64,000 nt of DNA from Udaeobacter sp963725505 (GCA_963725505.1 CAVRYN010000008.1:1-64000); one strand, 5' to 3'; shown: positions 8,943 to 19,326, numbered from the stretch's first letter. Notes: a model not told the origin generated them from the sequence alone. A program made the numbers and translations.

Positions 8943-9019
<77 letters not shown>

Positions 9020-9136
9020 CGTCGAAAATAGGTTCGATGTCGATGCTGCGCAAATCGAAAAACGTTTGTTCGTCTGGAATTCATCTGGAAAATGCAATCG
9101 GGTTTGCTTTCGCGGCCGCTGCGATTTCGTTGATGT

Positions 9137-10055
9137 GTGAGCGGAAAAATTCTTGTCGGCACTGCGAGCTGGTCGGATCCCGGTTTTGTGGAGCACTGGT
9201 ATCCGACGAAGATGCCGGCGGGCGAGCGGCTCCGCTGGTACGCGCAACATTTCGAATTGGTCGAGGTAAACTCGACGTTTTATTCCGTGCCCGAACCGCG
9301 AATGGTGGAACGCTGGTGCGCAGCGACACCGAATGAGTTCACGTTCGATGTAAAGTTGCACCAATTGTTTTCGTTTCACTCGACACCGGCAAAGCTGTTG
9401 CCCCCGGATTTGCAAAGCGCGCGCAGAGACGGACGTGAAAGGAAACGTGAGATCGACGCCGGAGTTGCAGGAAGCAATGCTTAAAACTTTTCTGCGCTCG
9501 ATGTCGATCCTTCGAAACGCTGGAAAACTCGGCGTATTACTTCTGCAACTTTCGCCGGCGTTTTCTCCGCGGAAACATCAGCTAAGCGAACTCGAGCCGT
9601 TGATCGAAATGCTCGGCGGCTACGAGGTTGCGATTGAGTTTCGAAATCGCAACTGGGCAGTCGGCGATCAATTGGACTCGACAATTGATTTCGTGCGAAA
9701 GCATCGCGCGATTTTCGTGAACGTGGATGCGCCTGCATCGGATCATTTCACCGTGATGCCGTCGGATGTGAACGAAGTGACAAACACGAGGGCCGCATAT
9801 CTGCGGCTCCACGGGCGCAACGCGAAGGCTTACGTCACCGGTAAAACGGTGGCTGCGCGTTTTGATTACGATTACAGCGATAAAGAAATCGCGGAGATCG
9901 CCGGCCGCAGCAGGAAGCTGGCACAGGAAGCGCGCGAGTTGCATGTGATTTTCAACAACAACAATCTCGATTATGCGCCGCGCGCGGCGCTTCGCTTGCG
10001 CAAGGCACTGGACCAAATCGTCAAGACGCCGGCACAGACACTGGAGTTGTTCTAG
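9137..10055 (+). CDS. DUF72 (YecE-like) protein, one frameshift
   Basis: Two overlapping frames (9137 to about 9420, then to 10055) together encode about 305 residues of a DUF72 TIM-barrel protein. The first begins MSGKILVGTASWSDPGF with FELVEVNSTFY and VKLHQLFSFH; the second continues with LGVLLLQLSP, YEVAIEFRNRNW, AAYLRLHGRN and HVIFNNNN, the usual order of DUF72 motifs. The break is at about 9410-9425 (AAAGCGCGCGC); one added base there joins them. The function of DUF72 is not established. The gene starts 120 bp after the initiator tRNA, divergent from it. Confidence 0.8.
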
Positions 10056-10082
10056 AGCGGTTTAATCGAAATTGCAGCCGCT

Positions 10083-10193
10083 GTAGCCACGGCCATGTGG
10101 GCCTGTCCGCTGGTGTCAAAAGGAGCGAAGAGGTGGACCGGCCACAGGTCTGCACACGGGACGGATTCGTCCTGCGGCGAACCGGTGGCTACA
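10083..10193. repeat. Family C palindromic element, long form (copy 1)
   Basis: 111 bp starting GTAGCCACGGCCATGTGGGC and ending GGTGGCTAC, containing CACAGGTCTGCACAC and GACGGATTCGTCC. The same layout and length recur at 28761-28872. It fills the gap between the convergent DUF72 and methyltransferase genes. Confidence 0.75.
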
Positions 10194-10277
10194 ACATTTA
10201 TGAAACCGCTCCCTAGAAAGTCGCGTGGCGACGGGTTCATCTGTTATTCGAGCGACGGAAGAACTCCGATGAGCAAC

Positions 10278-11102
10278 TCAATTGCCATTGGCGCGTTTGC
10301 CCCAGACTTGAAAGATCCTCGGCAAACTCATCACTGTTTCGCAGTTTGCTGCCGCCTCATTTAGCCCGGTCAAGATCTGTTGCACTTCATCTTCGGTGGC
10401 GAGTCCTTCAGCGGTCACTGCGCTTGAAATTCGCGACATCGTAATCGGGGCCATCAATTTGCCTTCGCCATGAATGTGCGCGGGTTGGATTACGTTAAGT
10501 TCAACCGCCTGGATCCCGGCTCTGCGCAACATCGCCGGCAGTTTGGGCCCTATGTCTGGATCGCCGCCTCTCCGCTGCACTACTTTCTGATACAGCTCCT
10601 TGTAGCGCTCGTAAGCCGCACACGTTGGATAACAAAAGCTCCCAGAGAAATCTGTGTCCTCGATCACGATGGTTCCTCCCGGCCGGCACGCTTCCACCAT
10701 CGCGGCGAGACAGTTCTCCGGCTGGCTCAAGTGCGAGAGCAGAAAACGCGCGTAAACCAGATCGAACTCCTCCTGGCACAGGCAGACGCAAGCATCCACC
10801 TGTTGAAATTCGACCTTTGCTACGTTTGCTGCTTCGGCATCTTTTCGCGCCATCGTGAGAATCTCTGTGTCTGTGTCGGTGCCGATAACCTGCCCGTGCG
10901 GCCCGACGATGCCCGCCATCAAGAGCGCCACGTGGCCACCTCCGCAACCTACGTCCAGGCATTTCATTCCTGTGCTCAGACCGACGCGATCCAGTAATTG
11001 CATGGTCGTCGGCAGCATCACGCGAGCTAGGAGGTCGAGGCGATCTTTGCCGTCTTTGCCTCCGCGAATCGCGTAGCGGTGCGGCGCTTCAGGTCGATCC
11101 AT
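10278..11102 (-). CDS. Class I SAM-dependent methyltransferase (UbiE-like)
   Basis: 274 residues from the ATG at 11102 (MDRPEAPHRYAIRGG). A longer frame from 11150 would begin in a family C repeat, so I prefer 11102. Motif I is CLDVGCGGGHVALLM; motif II has the acidic residue in IGTDTDTEIL; post-motif DACVCLCQEEFDLVYARF; motif III PGGTIVIED. This is the AdoMet-binding Rossmann fold. The substrate cannot be named; the C-terminal third (PAHIHGEGKLMAPITM) is not diagnostic to me. The gene is divergent from the DUF2062 gene. Confidence 0.85.
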   Translation of the reverse strand: MDRPEAPHRYAIRGGKDGKDRLDLLARVMLPTTMQLLDRVGLSTGMKCLDVGCGGGHVALLMAGIVGPHGQVIGTDTDTEILTMARKDAEAANVAKVEFQQVDACVCLCQEEFDLVYARFLLSHLSQPENCLAAMVEACRPGGTIVIEDTDFSGSFCYPTCAAYERYKELYQKVVQRRGGDPDIGPKLPAMLRRAGIQAVELNVIQPAHIHGEGKLMAPITMSRISSAVTAEGLATEDEVQQILTGLNEAAANCETVMSLPRIFQVWGKRANGN

Positions 11103-11226
11103 TGGAGTTTTGGTTGTAGCCACGGCCTTCCGTCGCTGCAAGCGGAACAAACCTCGCGAACTTCAATTGAAATCAAACCGCACAGCAGCTTGCAGACTCG
11201 AATTTGTTTTGGCGTATCTTCGAGAA

Positions 11227-11751
11227 GTGCACGAGCCACATGACGGAAGCGAGCAGGTTTACGAATCGCGATTGCCCGGCGCCTTGGCGCGGCTGAAGCA
11301 ATGGCTTGTCGCGCATCACATGACGTTGATGGCGATTGCTGACACGCCGCATTCTATTGCTCTCGGGTCGGCGATCGGAATTTTCTTTGGTTTCACGCCG
11401 CTGTGGAGCATCAAGACATTGCTCTCGATCCTGGTGGCCTGGGTATGTCGATGTAACAAAATCGCGGCGGCGATCGCGGTCACATTGCATGACGTGCTCA
11501 TCTTCGCGATGCCGGCGATCTATTTTGCGGAATACAAGGTGGGCTGCTGGATTTTGCGTCGGCCTGTGCCGCTGCATCGCCTCCGCTTCCATTTCGGGCT
11601 GCACGATTATTTGAACACCGGCTTGTTTGTACGGCTGGTTTGGCCGGCGTTCGTCGGCTCGTTATTCTTTGCGTTGCCGTCGGCGATCATTGTTTATTTT
11701 CTTATGCGCTTGCTGATTAGTCGCGCCCGAATGCCGCAGAAAATGGAATAA
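11227..11751 (+). CDS. DUF2062 membrane protein
   Basis: About 174 residues from a GTG at 11227; an in-frame ATG at 11110 would translate a repeat and is unlikely. It has the DUF2062 hallmark TPHSIALGSAIGIFFGFTP near the N-terminus, then LLSILVAWVCRCNKIAAAI, and four membrane segments in total. DUF2062 proteins are small inner-membrane proteins, often near glycosyltransferases, without a settled function. It precedes the carboxypeptidase gene by 160 bp, with a GC-rich palindrome (about 11770-11800) between them. Confidence 0.75.
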   Translation: MHEPHDGSEQVYESRLPGALARLKQWLVAHHMTLMAIADTPHSIALGSAIGIFFGFTPLWSIKTLLSILVAWVCRCNKIAAAIAVTLHDVLIFAMPAIYFAEYKVGCWILRRPVPLHRLRFHFGLHDYLNTGLFVRLVWPAFVGSLFFALPSAIIVYFLMRLLISRARMPQKME

Positions 11752-11913
11752 TTGTTTTTGGCTCAGCGTAGTTGTAGCCGCGGGCGGTGACCGCGGCGGC
11801 TCGATGTATGGCAAAGTCGTGGGATGGCCGAGGTCAGCGCCCTCGGCTACAGCACCGCGAAGCGTTTGCGAATCAGAACGCGCCGATTAAGGTGCTGCCG
11901 TTCGAGGGTGTTT

Positions 11914-12867
11914 ATGCATTTGTCACGTCGATTTTACTTCGTTTTCCTAGCTTTTCTTGCGAGCGCGTCCGTTGTTCGCACGGCGGCTGCGGCGCAGGCG
12001 TACGTTATTGCCGATGCACAAACGGGCTACATTTTGGAAGAACAAGAGCCCAGGAAGAAATTGCAAGTGGGCAGCCTCACCAAGATCGCAACAGCGAGTG
12101 TCGTGCTCGATTGGGCGGAGAAAAAATCAGGCGACCTGAATCAGGTCGTTACGATTCCACAGGCGGCGTTTGTTGGGACCTCCGAAAACAACATTGGCTT
12201 TCAGCCGGGCGACAGCATCACGTTGCGTGACCTCCTCTATGCCGCGCTTGTGCAATCGGACAACATCGCGGCCTACACGCTGGCGCACCATGTCGGTTCG
12301 CAGTTGGGATCGCTTCTGTCCGGCGACGTTTCCTCGAAATTGACGCCCGCAGATGCGTTCGTCGCGCAGATGAATGCGCTGGCCAAACAGTTGAACATGG
12401 AACGCACGCGTTTTGTTAATCCGCACGGGATCGATTACAAGGTCAAGCCGCTGCCGTACTCAACGGCGGAAGACATGGCGCGTCTGACTCGATACGCGAT
12501 GAGCAAGGCAAGTTTCCGTTTTTATGTGTCGCAAAAGGAGCGCCAGATTTCATTTAATCGAGCGGGTCATCCACTCAATTACATGCTTCGCAACACGAAC
12601 GAACTTCTGGGCAAAATGGGAGTCGACGGAGTCAAAACCGGCACCTCAGGGCGATCCGGCCAGTGTTTGATTCTCTATGCAAACCGTGAGTCGGAAGTAG
12701 TTCGCCAGGGCCAGATGGAGACTGTGTATCCGCGTCATTTAATGGTGGTGCTCCTGGGCAGCACGAATCGATTTAATGAAGGAGCAACGCTTTTGCAGCG
12801 CGGCTGGCAGCTTTACGATCAATGGGCTGCCGCCGGTCGTCTGGCCGACCCAAAAAAATTGCTCTGA
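11914..12867 (+). CDS. D-alanyl-D-alanine carboxypeptidase, PBP5/DacA type (serine peptidase S11)
   Basis: 317 residues from the ATG at 11914 (MHLSRRFYFVFLAFLAS), which starts a good signal peptide ending near VRTAAAA. The three penicilloyl-serine motifs are in place: SLTK (nucleophile Ser with Lys, about residue 53), SDN (about residue 112) and KTGTSG (about residue 237). It removes the terminal D-Ala of peptidoglycan pentapeptides in the periplasm. Unlike E. coli PBP5 it ends soon after the catalytic domain (GWQLYDQWAAAG), without the PBP5 C-domain and membrane anchor. The stop is 17 bases before the pfkA start, so the two may be cotranscribed. Confidence 0.92.
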   Translation: MHLSRRFYFVFLAFLASASVVRTAAAAQAYVIADAQTGYILEEQEPRKKLQVGSLTKIATASVVLDWAEKKSGDLNQVVTIPQAAFVGTSENNIGFQPGDSITLRDLLYAALVQSDNIAAYTLAHHVGSQLGSLLSGDVSSKLTPADAFVAQMNALAKQLNMERTRFVNPHGIDYKVKPLPYSTAEDMARLTRYAMSKASFRFYVSQKERQISFNRAGHPLNYMLRNTNELLGKMGVDGVKTGTSGRSGQCLILYANRESEVVRQGQMETVYPRHLMVVLLGSTNRFNEGATLLQRGWQLYDQWAAAGRLADPKKLL

Positions 12868-12883
12868 TTCTGCTACTGCGAAA

Positions 12884-13960
12884 ATGAAGCCGCGGATTGG
12901 TGTTCTAACCAGCGGTGGCGATTGTCCGGGACTCAACGCCGTGTTGCGCGGAGTCGTGCTCGCCGCAGAAACACTCGGATGGGAAGTGGTCGGTTTCCGC
13001 GACGGATTTGAAGGACTTCTTCCGCCCGGCGATCATATTGTTCTCGATCGCAAGAGCACGGATGGAATCATGGCGTTGGGCGGCACGATCATCGGCACAA
13101 CAAATCGCGGCCATTTCGTGGCCAAGACCGGCGCTGGCGATCGCACCCTTGCGCCCGCGCATATAATTGCAGGCGCCAAAAAGATCCTGGATGAGCTTCA
13201 GGTAAAAGCATTGATCATTGTGGGTGGCGACGGCTCGATGGTCACCGCGCAGCAATTGCAGGAAGCTGGCATCGATTGCATCGGTGTCCCCAAAACCATC
13301 GACAACGATCTCGAAGCGACTGCGGCGACGTTCGGATTCGATTCCGCCGTCGATGTGGTGGGGGACGCGCTCGATCGGGTGCACACCACTGCCGCCAGTC
13401 ACAGGCGAGTTATGGTCGTCGAAGTAATGGGACGCCATGCCGGCTGGATCGCGCTGCATGGCGGCATCGCAGGTGGCGCAGACATCATTTTAATTCCCGA
13501 GATCCCGTTCGATTACGACAAGATCGCGGGTGTGATCAGGGCGCGCGAGGCCGCTGGTTATCTGGGGACCGTCGTGGTGGTCGCGGAAGGCGCGCGCCCG
13601 AAACATGGCGAACAAGTAAAACGTGAGGTGGACAGCGGCGAATATCGGCTTGGTGGAATTGGCGAAATTGTGGCGCGCGAAATTGCCAAACGCACCGGCA
13701 AAGAAACGCGCTGCTGCGTGCTCGGCCATCTCCAGCGCGGCGGCGCGCCCACGACATTGGATAGAATTCTCGCCACGCGTTTCGGCGTAAAAGCCGTGCA
13801 ATTAGCAAACGAAGGTCACTTCGGCTCGATGGTTAGTTATCAAAATTATCAGGTGCGCCACGTGCCGATCGCCGAAGCGGTCAATCGTCTTAAGCTGGTT
13901 CCTCCCAACGGTGAGCTCGTCCAAACCGCGCGTGACGTGGACATTTCGTTCGGCGACTGA
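12884..13960 (+). CDS. pfkA: ATP-type 6-phosphofructokinase
   Basis: 358 residues from the ATG at 12884. Family motifs in order: IGVLTSGGDCPGLNAVLRG (nucleotide loop), GGDGSM, PKTIDNDLEAT (catalytic Asp), GFDSAVD, MGRHAGWIA, IPEIPFD and LGHLQRGG. It phosphorylates fructose 6-phosphate in glycolysis. The residue pair used to guess the phosphoryl donor is mixed: Gly in GGDGS (ATP-like) but Lys in PKTIDND (common in PPi-dependent enzymes). The same mix occurs in actinobacterial ATP enzymes, so ATP is likely but not certain. It follows the carboxypeptidase closely. Confidence 0.93.
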   Translation: MKPRIGVLTSGGDCPGLNAVLRGVVLAAETLGWEVVGFRDGFEGLLPPGDHIVLDRKSTDGIMALGGTIIGTTNRGHFVAKTGAGDRTLAPAHIIAGAKKILDELQVKALIIVGGDGSMVTAQQLQEAGIDCIGVPKTIDNDLEATAATFGFDSAVDVVGDALDRVHTTAASHRRVMVVEVMGRHAGWIALHGGIAGGADIILIPEIPFDYDKIAGVIRAREAAGYLGTVVVVAEGARPKHGEQVKREVDSGEYRLGGIGEIVAREIAKRTGKETRCCVLGHLQRGGAPTTLDRILATRFGVKAVQLANEGHFGSMVSYQNYQVRHVPIAEAVNRLKLVPPNGELVQTARDVDISFGD

Positions 13961-14063
13961 AGCCATTATCCTCACGGAGCGCAGCGGAGTCGAGAGAGCA
14001 GCTTGGCGGCAGCTCTCCGCCAGGTGCGGCATCAGGGTGAGTAGGGTAGTATGTCGCTGCTCA

Positions 14064-15002
14064 ATGACGCAAACTCCTGCGCACGCGCAAAGCACCAACT
14101 CGGTGCTGATGATCCGACCGGCCCGGTTTTATCCCAATCCGGAAACGGCGACAGATAATGCGTTCCAACGTGATGCCAACCGCGACTTAGATGCGTTGAC
14201 GCTAGTCGCGAGAAACGAATTCGACGCAGCCGTGCAGACGCTGCGCGCGGCCGGGATAAACGTGCATGTCTTTGAAGACACAGCTGAGCCGGAAAAGCCA
14301 GACGCGGTTTTCCCCAACAACTGGATGTCGACGCATCACGATGGGCGAATCGCGCTTTTTCCGATGTATTCAGCCCTGCGGCGTCGCGAACGTCGGCAGG
14401 ATATCGTCGAGGAACTATGTAAGCACTATCGGGTCACCGACGTGATCGATTACTCGGCGTTAGAGGATGAAGGTTGCTACTTGGAAGGCACAGGCAGCCT
14501 TGTGCTCGATCACCTGAAGAAAATTGCGTACGTCTCGCTCTCAAATCGTTCCAATCCCGAGGTGATCCAACGCTTTGCCGATGATTTCAGCTACGAGCCG
14601 GTCATCTTCACCAGTGTCGGCTCCGATGGCCAGCCGATCTATCACACCAACGTGATGATGTGTATCGGCACCGCCTTTGCGATGGTTGGTTTGGAGATGA
14701 TTCCAAACAAAGCCGAGCGACAACAGGTGCGATCGCGTTTGGAGAAGACCGGAAAGGAGATCGTTGAGTTATCGGCAGATCAAATCGCGAACTTCGCCGG
14801 CAATGCCATTGAACTACAGAATAAAAGTGGCGAGAAACTGCTGGTGCTTTCCAGCCGCGCCGTTCGCGCATTGACTGAACAACAACGGGAAACGCTGAGC
14901 CGTTACTCGCGGCTCCTGCCGCTTGAACTCCCTACCATTGAACTTGGCGGCGGAAGCGCCCGCTGCGTGATCGCAACGATTCACCTGCCACCACGATTGT
15001 GA
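14064..15002 (+). CDS. ctlX: Arginine deiminase-superfamily hydrolase, CtlX (citrulline utilisation) type
   Basis: 312 residues from the ATG at 14064 (MTQTPAHAQ), with the conserved start of the family at residue 16 (MIRPARFYPNPETA). Recognisable blocks: PDAVFPNNWMSTHHDGR (substrate-binding Asp/Asn region), DEGCYLEGTGSLVLDH (Glu/Asp), PIYHTNVMMCIGT (catalytic His) and GGGSARCVIATIHLPP (catalytic Cys). These match the guanidino-group-modifying enzyme fold. The expected reaction is hydrolysis of an amidino or ureido compound such as citrulline. No other arginine genes are adjacent except an argG tail fragment about 2 kb downstream. Confidence 0.85.
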   Translation: MTQTPAHAQSTNSVLMIRPARFYPNPETATDNAFQRDANRDLDALTLVARNEFDAAVQTLRAAGINVHVFEDTAEPEKPDAVFPNNWMSTHHDGRIALFPMYSALRRRERRQDIVEELCKHYRVTDVIDYSALEDEGCYLEGTGSLVLDHLKKIAYVSLSNRSNPEVIQRFADDFSYEPVIFTSVGSDGQPIYHTNVMMCIGTAFAMVGLEMIPNKAERQQVRSRLEKTGKEIVELSADQIANFAGNAIELQNKSGEKLLVLSSRAVRALTEQQRETLSRYSRLLPLELPTIELGGGSARCVIATIHLPPRL

Positions 15003-15203
15003 CGGCGCTCTGTGAATCCAGCCGAACGACACGTTCATTTCGAAATACAGCGAGCTATTTTACAATGCCTTCTGGCTTTCGCCGGAACGCGGGATGCTGC
15101 AAGCACGCGTTGCTGCTTCTCGTAATCGGGCAAGAATCCGCCTAGTCGATATCCTCTTGTTGGGTCCAACCACCAGTGGCTGCCGATCCGGGTAACAATC
15201 CGT

Positions 15204-16946
15204 TCATGCCAATACCTCCCTTTCCACACACCTAATGTCATCCTGATCGAAGAATTTGTTTACCCAGGCGCCCGTGTCGTCGAGCGCCTTCGGCTGTTGG
15301 TTTGGCGGTCCGATGTCGGGTTCACGCACCGAGCGAAAGTTGTAATGGTCGGTCAGACGCATCGCTTCGATCGCAAACGCGGTGGCGACGTCTTGGTCCT
15401 TTATGCAGATCAGGTTGTCGCCGTTATCTTCTTCGCCGCCGAGGGCAAGGTTGGAGGAACCGCACCAAACGCGGGCTGTGGAGCGATTGAAATTCGTGAT
15501 CACGAATTTGTGATGGATAGCGTGTCCGGGCAACGAGGCCTCAGTCTTGAAGGGCGGTGGAAGTTCGCGTTTGGCCTGCGAGGCGTCGATCAACAGGCCG
15601 TTTTTACGGCCGGGTTTATAGAGCGAAATGTCACCGCTCGAATTGTCCGTGACGCCGTATGTGTAGATCGAATCGTTCTTGTGCAGGTCGCGGAGCGCGC
15701 GGATGAGCGTTCCGGTGCTGGTATCGCCCATTTCCATCACGGCGAAGAGGACGCTCTTTGTTGAAGGCTTCTGTATTCGCTCGGTGATCTGGTCGAGAAT
15801 CGCGGCCGCGCGCGCGTCGTCGTGTGGCGAGAAGTTGACCTCGGTCTGCGGGAACCCAGCGCCGGTGAATTTTTTTGTCTTGGTTGAGAAATCTGTGGTC
15901 CGAAAAGGTCCGGCTTTACCGACCCGCCAGACGTTATTGAAAACATCGGAGTAATACTTTGCGACGTTTGGGCGATCGAAAAGTAGGACATGGTTCGCGT
16001 TCACGCAGAGACCGGTGATCGAGAAATTGGTTGAGCCGGTCAGGACGCGAAATGCAGCGCCGTTCTTTTTCAGGATGATGATCTTGCAGTGCGAATAGCG
16101 TCCGAATCGGCAGCGGAAGAGCTCGGCGCCCGTGGCGGCAGCGGCGTTGAATCTGGCCTCGAAATCGTCTTCTTCCGTCGTGGGCTTTCCGGCCTGCGTC
16201 GTGTGGAGGGCGGCATTATCGAGAATCATTCTGATCCGGCCTGCGGCAGCAAGATCGAGACATCGCTGGGCGACGCCGGGATCGTTGAAATCGTAGGCGA
16301 ACATCTCGACCTCTGCAGTGTTGTCATTCAATGCCTCGTCGAGTATTTCGTAAACCTGGCGTCGAGCTGTGTAGCCGAGCCAAACGTACATCTCTTCGTA
16401 AGTGAAATCGCGGCCGTTTTTTGTCCCCGCCTTCTTCGCCATGTCGAAAAGCCAGTCGCCGGCGGGTTTGAGTTTGGTGTTAGCGCCATAATGGTTCGCG
16501 TAAGCCTGCGATTTTAGGAACGCCCGGGCAAAACCGATCTCGAGGGCGCCTTTTGAAAAATTGCCGACGGGAATCGTGACGGTAATGGTTCTGCCAGCGT
16601 CGAGCGGGAGGAGCTTCCGATTAACATCGAAAAAACGCGGTGTGGCGTGGTAATCCCAATTGCCGAAGGGCACTGGATTCTGCGAATAGCTGCCGGGAAA
16701 GTGCACCCATTTGAATGCCTGAAATGGCGAATCGACCGACGAGGTGATCGTGTCCGTGCCGGCGAAATTGAGCAGATTTTTGATCGGCGTTCGGGGCGAG
16801 TTCGGGCCCGTGTATTCGAGGGTGAACCCCGCGAAAGTGCCTGCTGCTGGCTGCTGGGCAAGGTCCATCGTCAGCAGACTCATCTGCGCCCCCTGGTAAA
16901 CCTTGAACGAGAAACCGTCTTTCGAGGATTCTTGAAACATCTGCAC
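15204..16946 (-). CDS. Phospholipase D-like protein with two HxK motifs
   Basis: 580 residues. The N-terminal ~190 residues are a beta-rich region of unknown type. The C-terminal two thirds hold two PLD-like halves: first HCKIIILKKN followed by GSTNFS, second HHKFVITNFN followed by GSSNLA. In both, the His and Lys of HxKxxxxD are kept but the Asp position is not Asp. PLDc_2-type phosphodiesterases/nucleases can deviate like this. No signal peptide or membrane helix is visible. Substrate could be phospholipid or nucleic acid. The gene is isolated, divergent from the 17-kb accessory region. Confidence 0.75.
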   Translation of the reverse strand: MQMFQESSKDGFSFKVYQGAQMSLLTMDLAQQPAAGTFAGFTLEYTGPNSPRTPIKNLLNFAGTDTITSSVDSPFQAFKWVHFPGSYSQNPVPFGNWDYHATPRFFDVNRKLLPLDAGRTITVTIPVGNFSKGALEIGFARAFLKSQAYANHYGANTKLKPAGDWLFDMAKKAGTKNGRDFTYEEMYVWLGYTARRQVYEILDEALNDNTAEVEMFAYDFNDPGVAQRCLDLAAAGRIRMILDNAALHTTQAGKPTTEEDDFEARFNAAAATGAELFRCRFGRYSHCKIIILKKNGAAFRVLTGSTNFSITGLCVNANHVLLFDRPNVAKYYSDVFNNVWRVGKAGPFRTTDFSTKTKKFTGAGFPQTEVNFSPHDDARAAAILDQITERIQKPSTKSVLFAVMEMGDTSTGTLIRALRDLHKNDSIYTYGVTDNSSGDISLYKPGRKNGLLIDASQAKRELPPPFKTEASLPGHAIHHKFVITNFNRSTARVWCGSSNLALGGEEDNGDNLICIKDQDVATAFAIEAMRLTDHYNFRSVREPDIGPPNQQPKALDDTGAWVNKFFDQDDIRCVEREVLA

Positions 16947-16999
16947 CTCCTGATGTCTGAAAACTTCCTATTCTTCGCCTGGTTTCTTATCCGCCCATT

Positions 17000-17176
17000 T
17001 TCTACAAAGGCAACATCATCGTCGCTGGCCGCGAAAGCCCGAAGAGCCTTTATGATCCAAAGCTTGCAACCATGGAAGGCGACGCTTCCGCATACGACCA
17101 GAACGATGCGACCGGTTTCATTCGGCTAAACGCGCTTAGATTGAGGCTGCGCGCACAAAGATCGCACGAGGAATAG
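17000..17176 (+). pseudogene. argG: C-terminal fragment of argininosuccinate synthase
   Basis: A 58-codon open stretch without a start reads FYKGNIIVAGRESPKSLYD, then PKLATMEGDASAYDQNDATG, FIRLNALRLRLRAQR and a stop at 17176. This is the conserved C-terminal segment of argininosuccinate synthase. The remaining ~340 residues are absent; the upstream DNA is the promoter side of the divergent PLD gene. It is a relic left by deletion. Confidence 0.85.
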
Positions 17177-17669
17177 GGTTTGATCTCCGGACTGTCCCTT
17201 TTCTGTTAGCCGCGAGAAAAACGATAGCATTCGGCGCAATACTCCATACACTCCAACGCTTCCCCCTGACCCCCCAACTCCTAATGAGACCAACTATCAG
17301 ATACACAATTGCAATACTTGTCCTCTCGCCACATCAGGCGTACAGCGAAGATAGCGTCCGCGGCTGCGCAGACTGAACCGAAAATCCGCACCGAGTTAGC
17401 GACGGGGAATTTGATTCGCAGCCCGTGCAATGACACGGGTCTCGCCTGCACAAAATAGTCCCTAAGAATTTTCTTGACGATAGGCTCGGTGCCCGGGCAA
17501 CATGCGCCGTTTCCAAACGTGACCCCCCTAACCCTAACCCCCCGGTTAAGTCGTCATTGCGCAGTTCAACTCATCTGCGCTGCAAGGGCTTTGCCGTAAT
17601 TTGCGCCTGTCGAGTACAACTTCACATTTTCGAAGGCTCGCCTTCAAATCAGTAGAAAACAAGAAACCG
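17177..17669. other. Gene-free stretch
   Basis: About 490 bp with no convincing reading frame on either strand. AT-richer patches around 17280-17325 could hold promoter sequence. At 17520-17548 there is a run of CCCCCCTAACCCTAACCCCC, probably chance low complexity. Confidence 0.5.
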
Positions 17670-19326
17670 ATGAAAACCAATAATGACGTGAAAACCCTAA
17701 GTAAAAATCACATTAGTGACATCCATGATGTCACAAATCCATTTCGGCGAATGCTGAAAAAATTAGAAGTTGTTGGGCGACCGATAGCGTCGTGCTTCCT
17801 TTGTTCTGTATTCCTGGTACTGGCCGTTTGGACAGTGTCGGGTAGCCAGCGCTCCTCAGGCTCTACCGAGCGGTCGTCTGGCGCTGGCCAGCAGCCGTCA
17901 GGCTGCCAGTTGCCGGCGAACAACCCCTATGACACGACGGTGCAATACGTCGAAACATTCTATCCGCTGTGGTTTACGTACAATCAGGCGGTGGAGACTA
18001 ATCGTCTCGTCGGGCCTGAACGGGTTTCGCCTCTCTACCACTCCGTCGTCATGATCAACGACGACACTGTTTACTGCAGCGCCTTCCTGAACCTGGTGGA
18101 TGCCCAGGGCACTCCAACGCCGATGATCCTGACTATTCCTTCGACGGTTTCCCCCGACACGTGTTCCCCGGATACCTCGGTCACGTATTCCGTTCTCATA
18201 CTGAGCCCCTACGGCGACGTTTGGCCTGTCGCTACCGACCCCTGTGCCGCTAGCCCTACCCCAGCTATTCCTCACGGTGCTCCGCCCATTACGGGCGGAA
18301 CATATGCCCTTGTTGGACCCAACTACATGGGAACGCCGATTCCAGGGGTGACCGCGACGGTCCAGATGCCCTCGGATTATCCGACTATAATTTTCCGCAG
18401 CGACAAATACCATTCGTTCGAGGGTCCTTCTGATTATGTAAATCAGATTAATGAGGCCAATCGGTTCCGCTCGTCACTCCAGCTTCAGACGCTCTCGGAT
18501 TATCAGGACTGCCCTTTTGGGGGCCAGCCATCAATAAAGCCGGAGTTTCCCGACTTCTCGGTACCTGTACAAGACGGCCGCCGACGAGGAGATCGCAAAG
18601 CACCCGATTGCTTTTCTCCACGAACTCCAGACGGCGGTGAATTCTGCCAGAACCCCACCGTCGGCATGCGCGCTGGCGCTAGCGGCCCAGTTCGACGCTT
18701 TATTCGGCGCCGGCAATTGGAGAGACAACTCCGCTTTTGGTCGGGGTGCTCAGGCAGCTCACGACGAGATCGTGAATAACTACGTCAACGGGCATCAAGT
18801 CGGAAACAACTGGACTCATTTCACCAATATTGGCAATTGGGACCCCGACAACATCAGCATCAGCAATGCGATCGATCGCTCTTCGATAACGGAGTTCTGC
18901 CAATTCTGCAACGACATCAACTCGGCGGGGTATTATCATGCGTTTCGCGATGGCGCAGGCCACGCGCTCAAAGGCACTAAGCGTGGCTACGTCCTGACTT
19001 TTCCTCCCGCTGCTGTTGGTGGATACCCGGGACCAGAGACAACGCGTTTCTGGTCGCTCACCGCTTACACTCCGCAGGCAATCGAATTGATCCCTAACTC
19101 GATAAACAGATACGAGGTCGCCAGCTACTCAGGAGCGCATCTCAACCCTGACGGCTCGCTGTCGATTTACATGGCTACCGAGGCGCCAGACGGTATACCC
19201 ATCGAAAATTGGCTCCCTGTTGGGGACGGGCCATTCAACGTTGTGCTACGCGACTACGGCCCGCCCGTGGGTGGCAGCGTTGTCTGCGACACTTATATCC
19301 CGCCAGCCATTCAGCGGCTGCCTTAA
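17670..19326 (+). CDS. DUF1254/DUF1214 protein, one frameshift
   Basis: Two frames join to one product of about 550 residues. The first (from ATG 17670) has a membrane/signal segment (CFLCSVFLVLAVWTVSG), then a DUF1254 block (YVETFYPLWFTYNQ, NRLVGPERVSPLYHS). The second (about 18560-19326) continues with YLYKTAADEEIAKHPIAF and ends in a DUF1214 block (TRFWSLTAYTPQAIELIPN). The break lies at about 18545-18565 near TTTCCC. DUF1254/DUF1214 proteins are widespread, mostly exported and of unknown function. An NHL propeller gene follows 150 bp later. Confidence 0.75.

Noticed and set aside
12905..13459. 184-codon minus-strand frame opposite pfkA
   Set aside because: Antisense shadow of a clearly conserved gene.
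15035..15241. 68-codon minus-strand ORF after the PLD gene (and a 20-codon ORF at its ATGA overlap)
   Set aside because: No recognisable domain, heavy overlap with the PLD 3' end and composition like an alternate frame; could be a decayed tail, not supported as a gene.
17520..17548. Telomere-like CCCTAACCCTAACCCCC run
   Set aside because: Only two units in a bacterial context with no other telomere or linear-end feature; probably chance low complexity.
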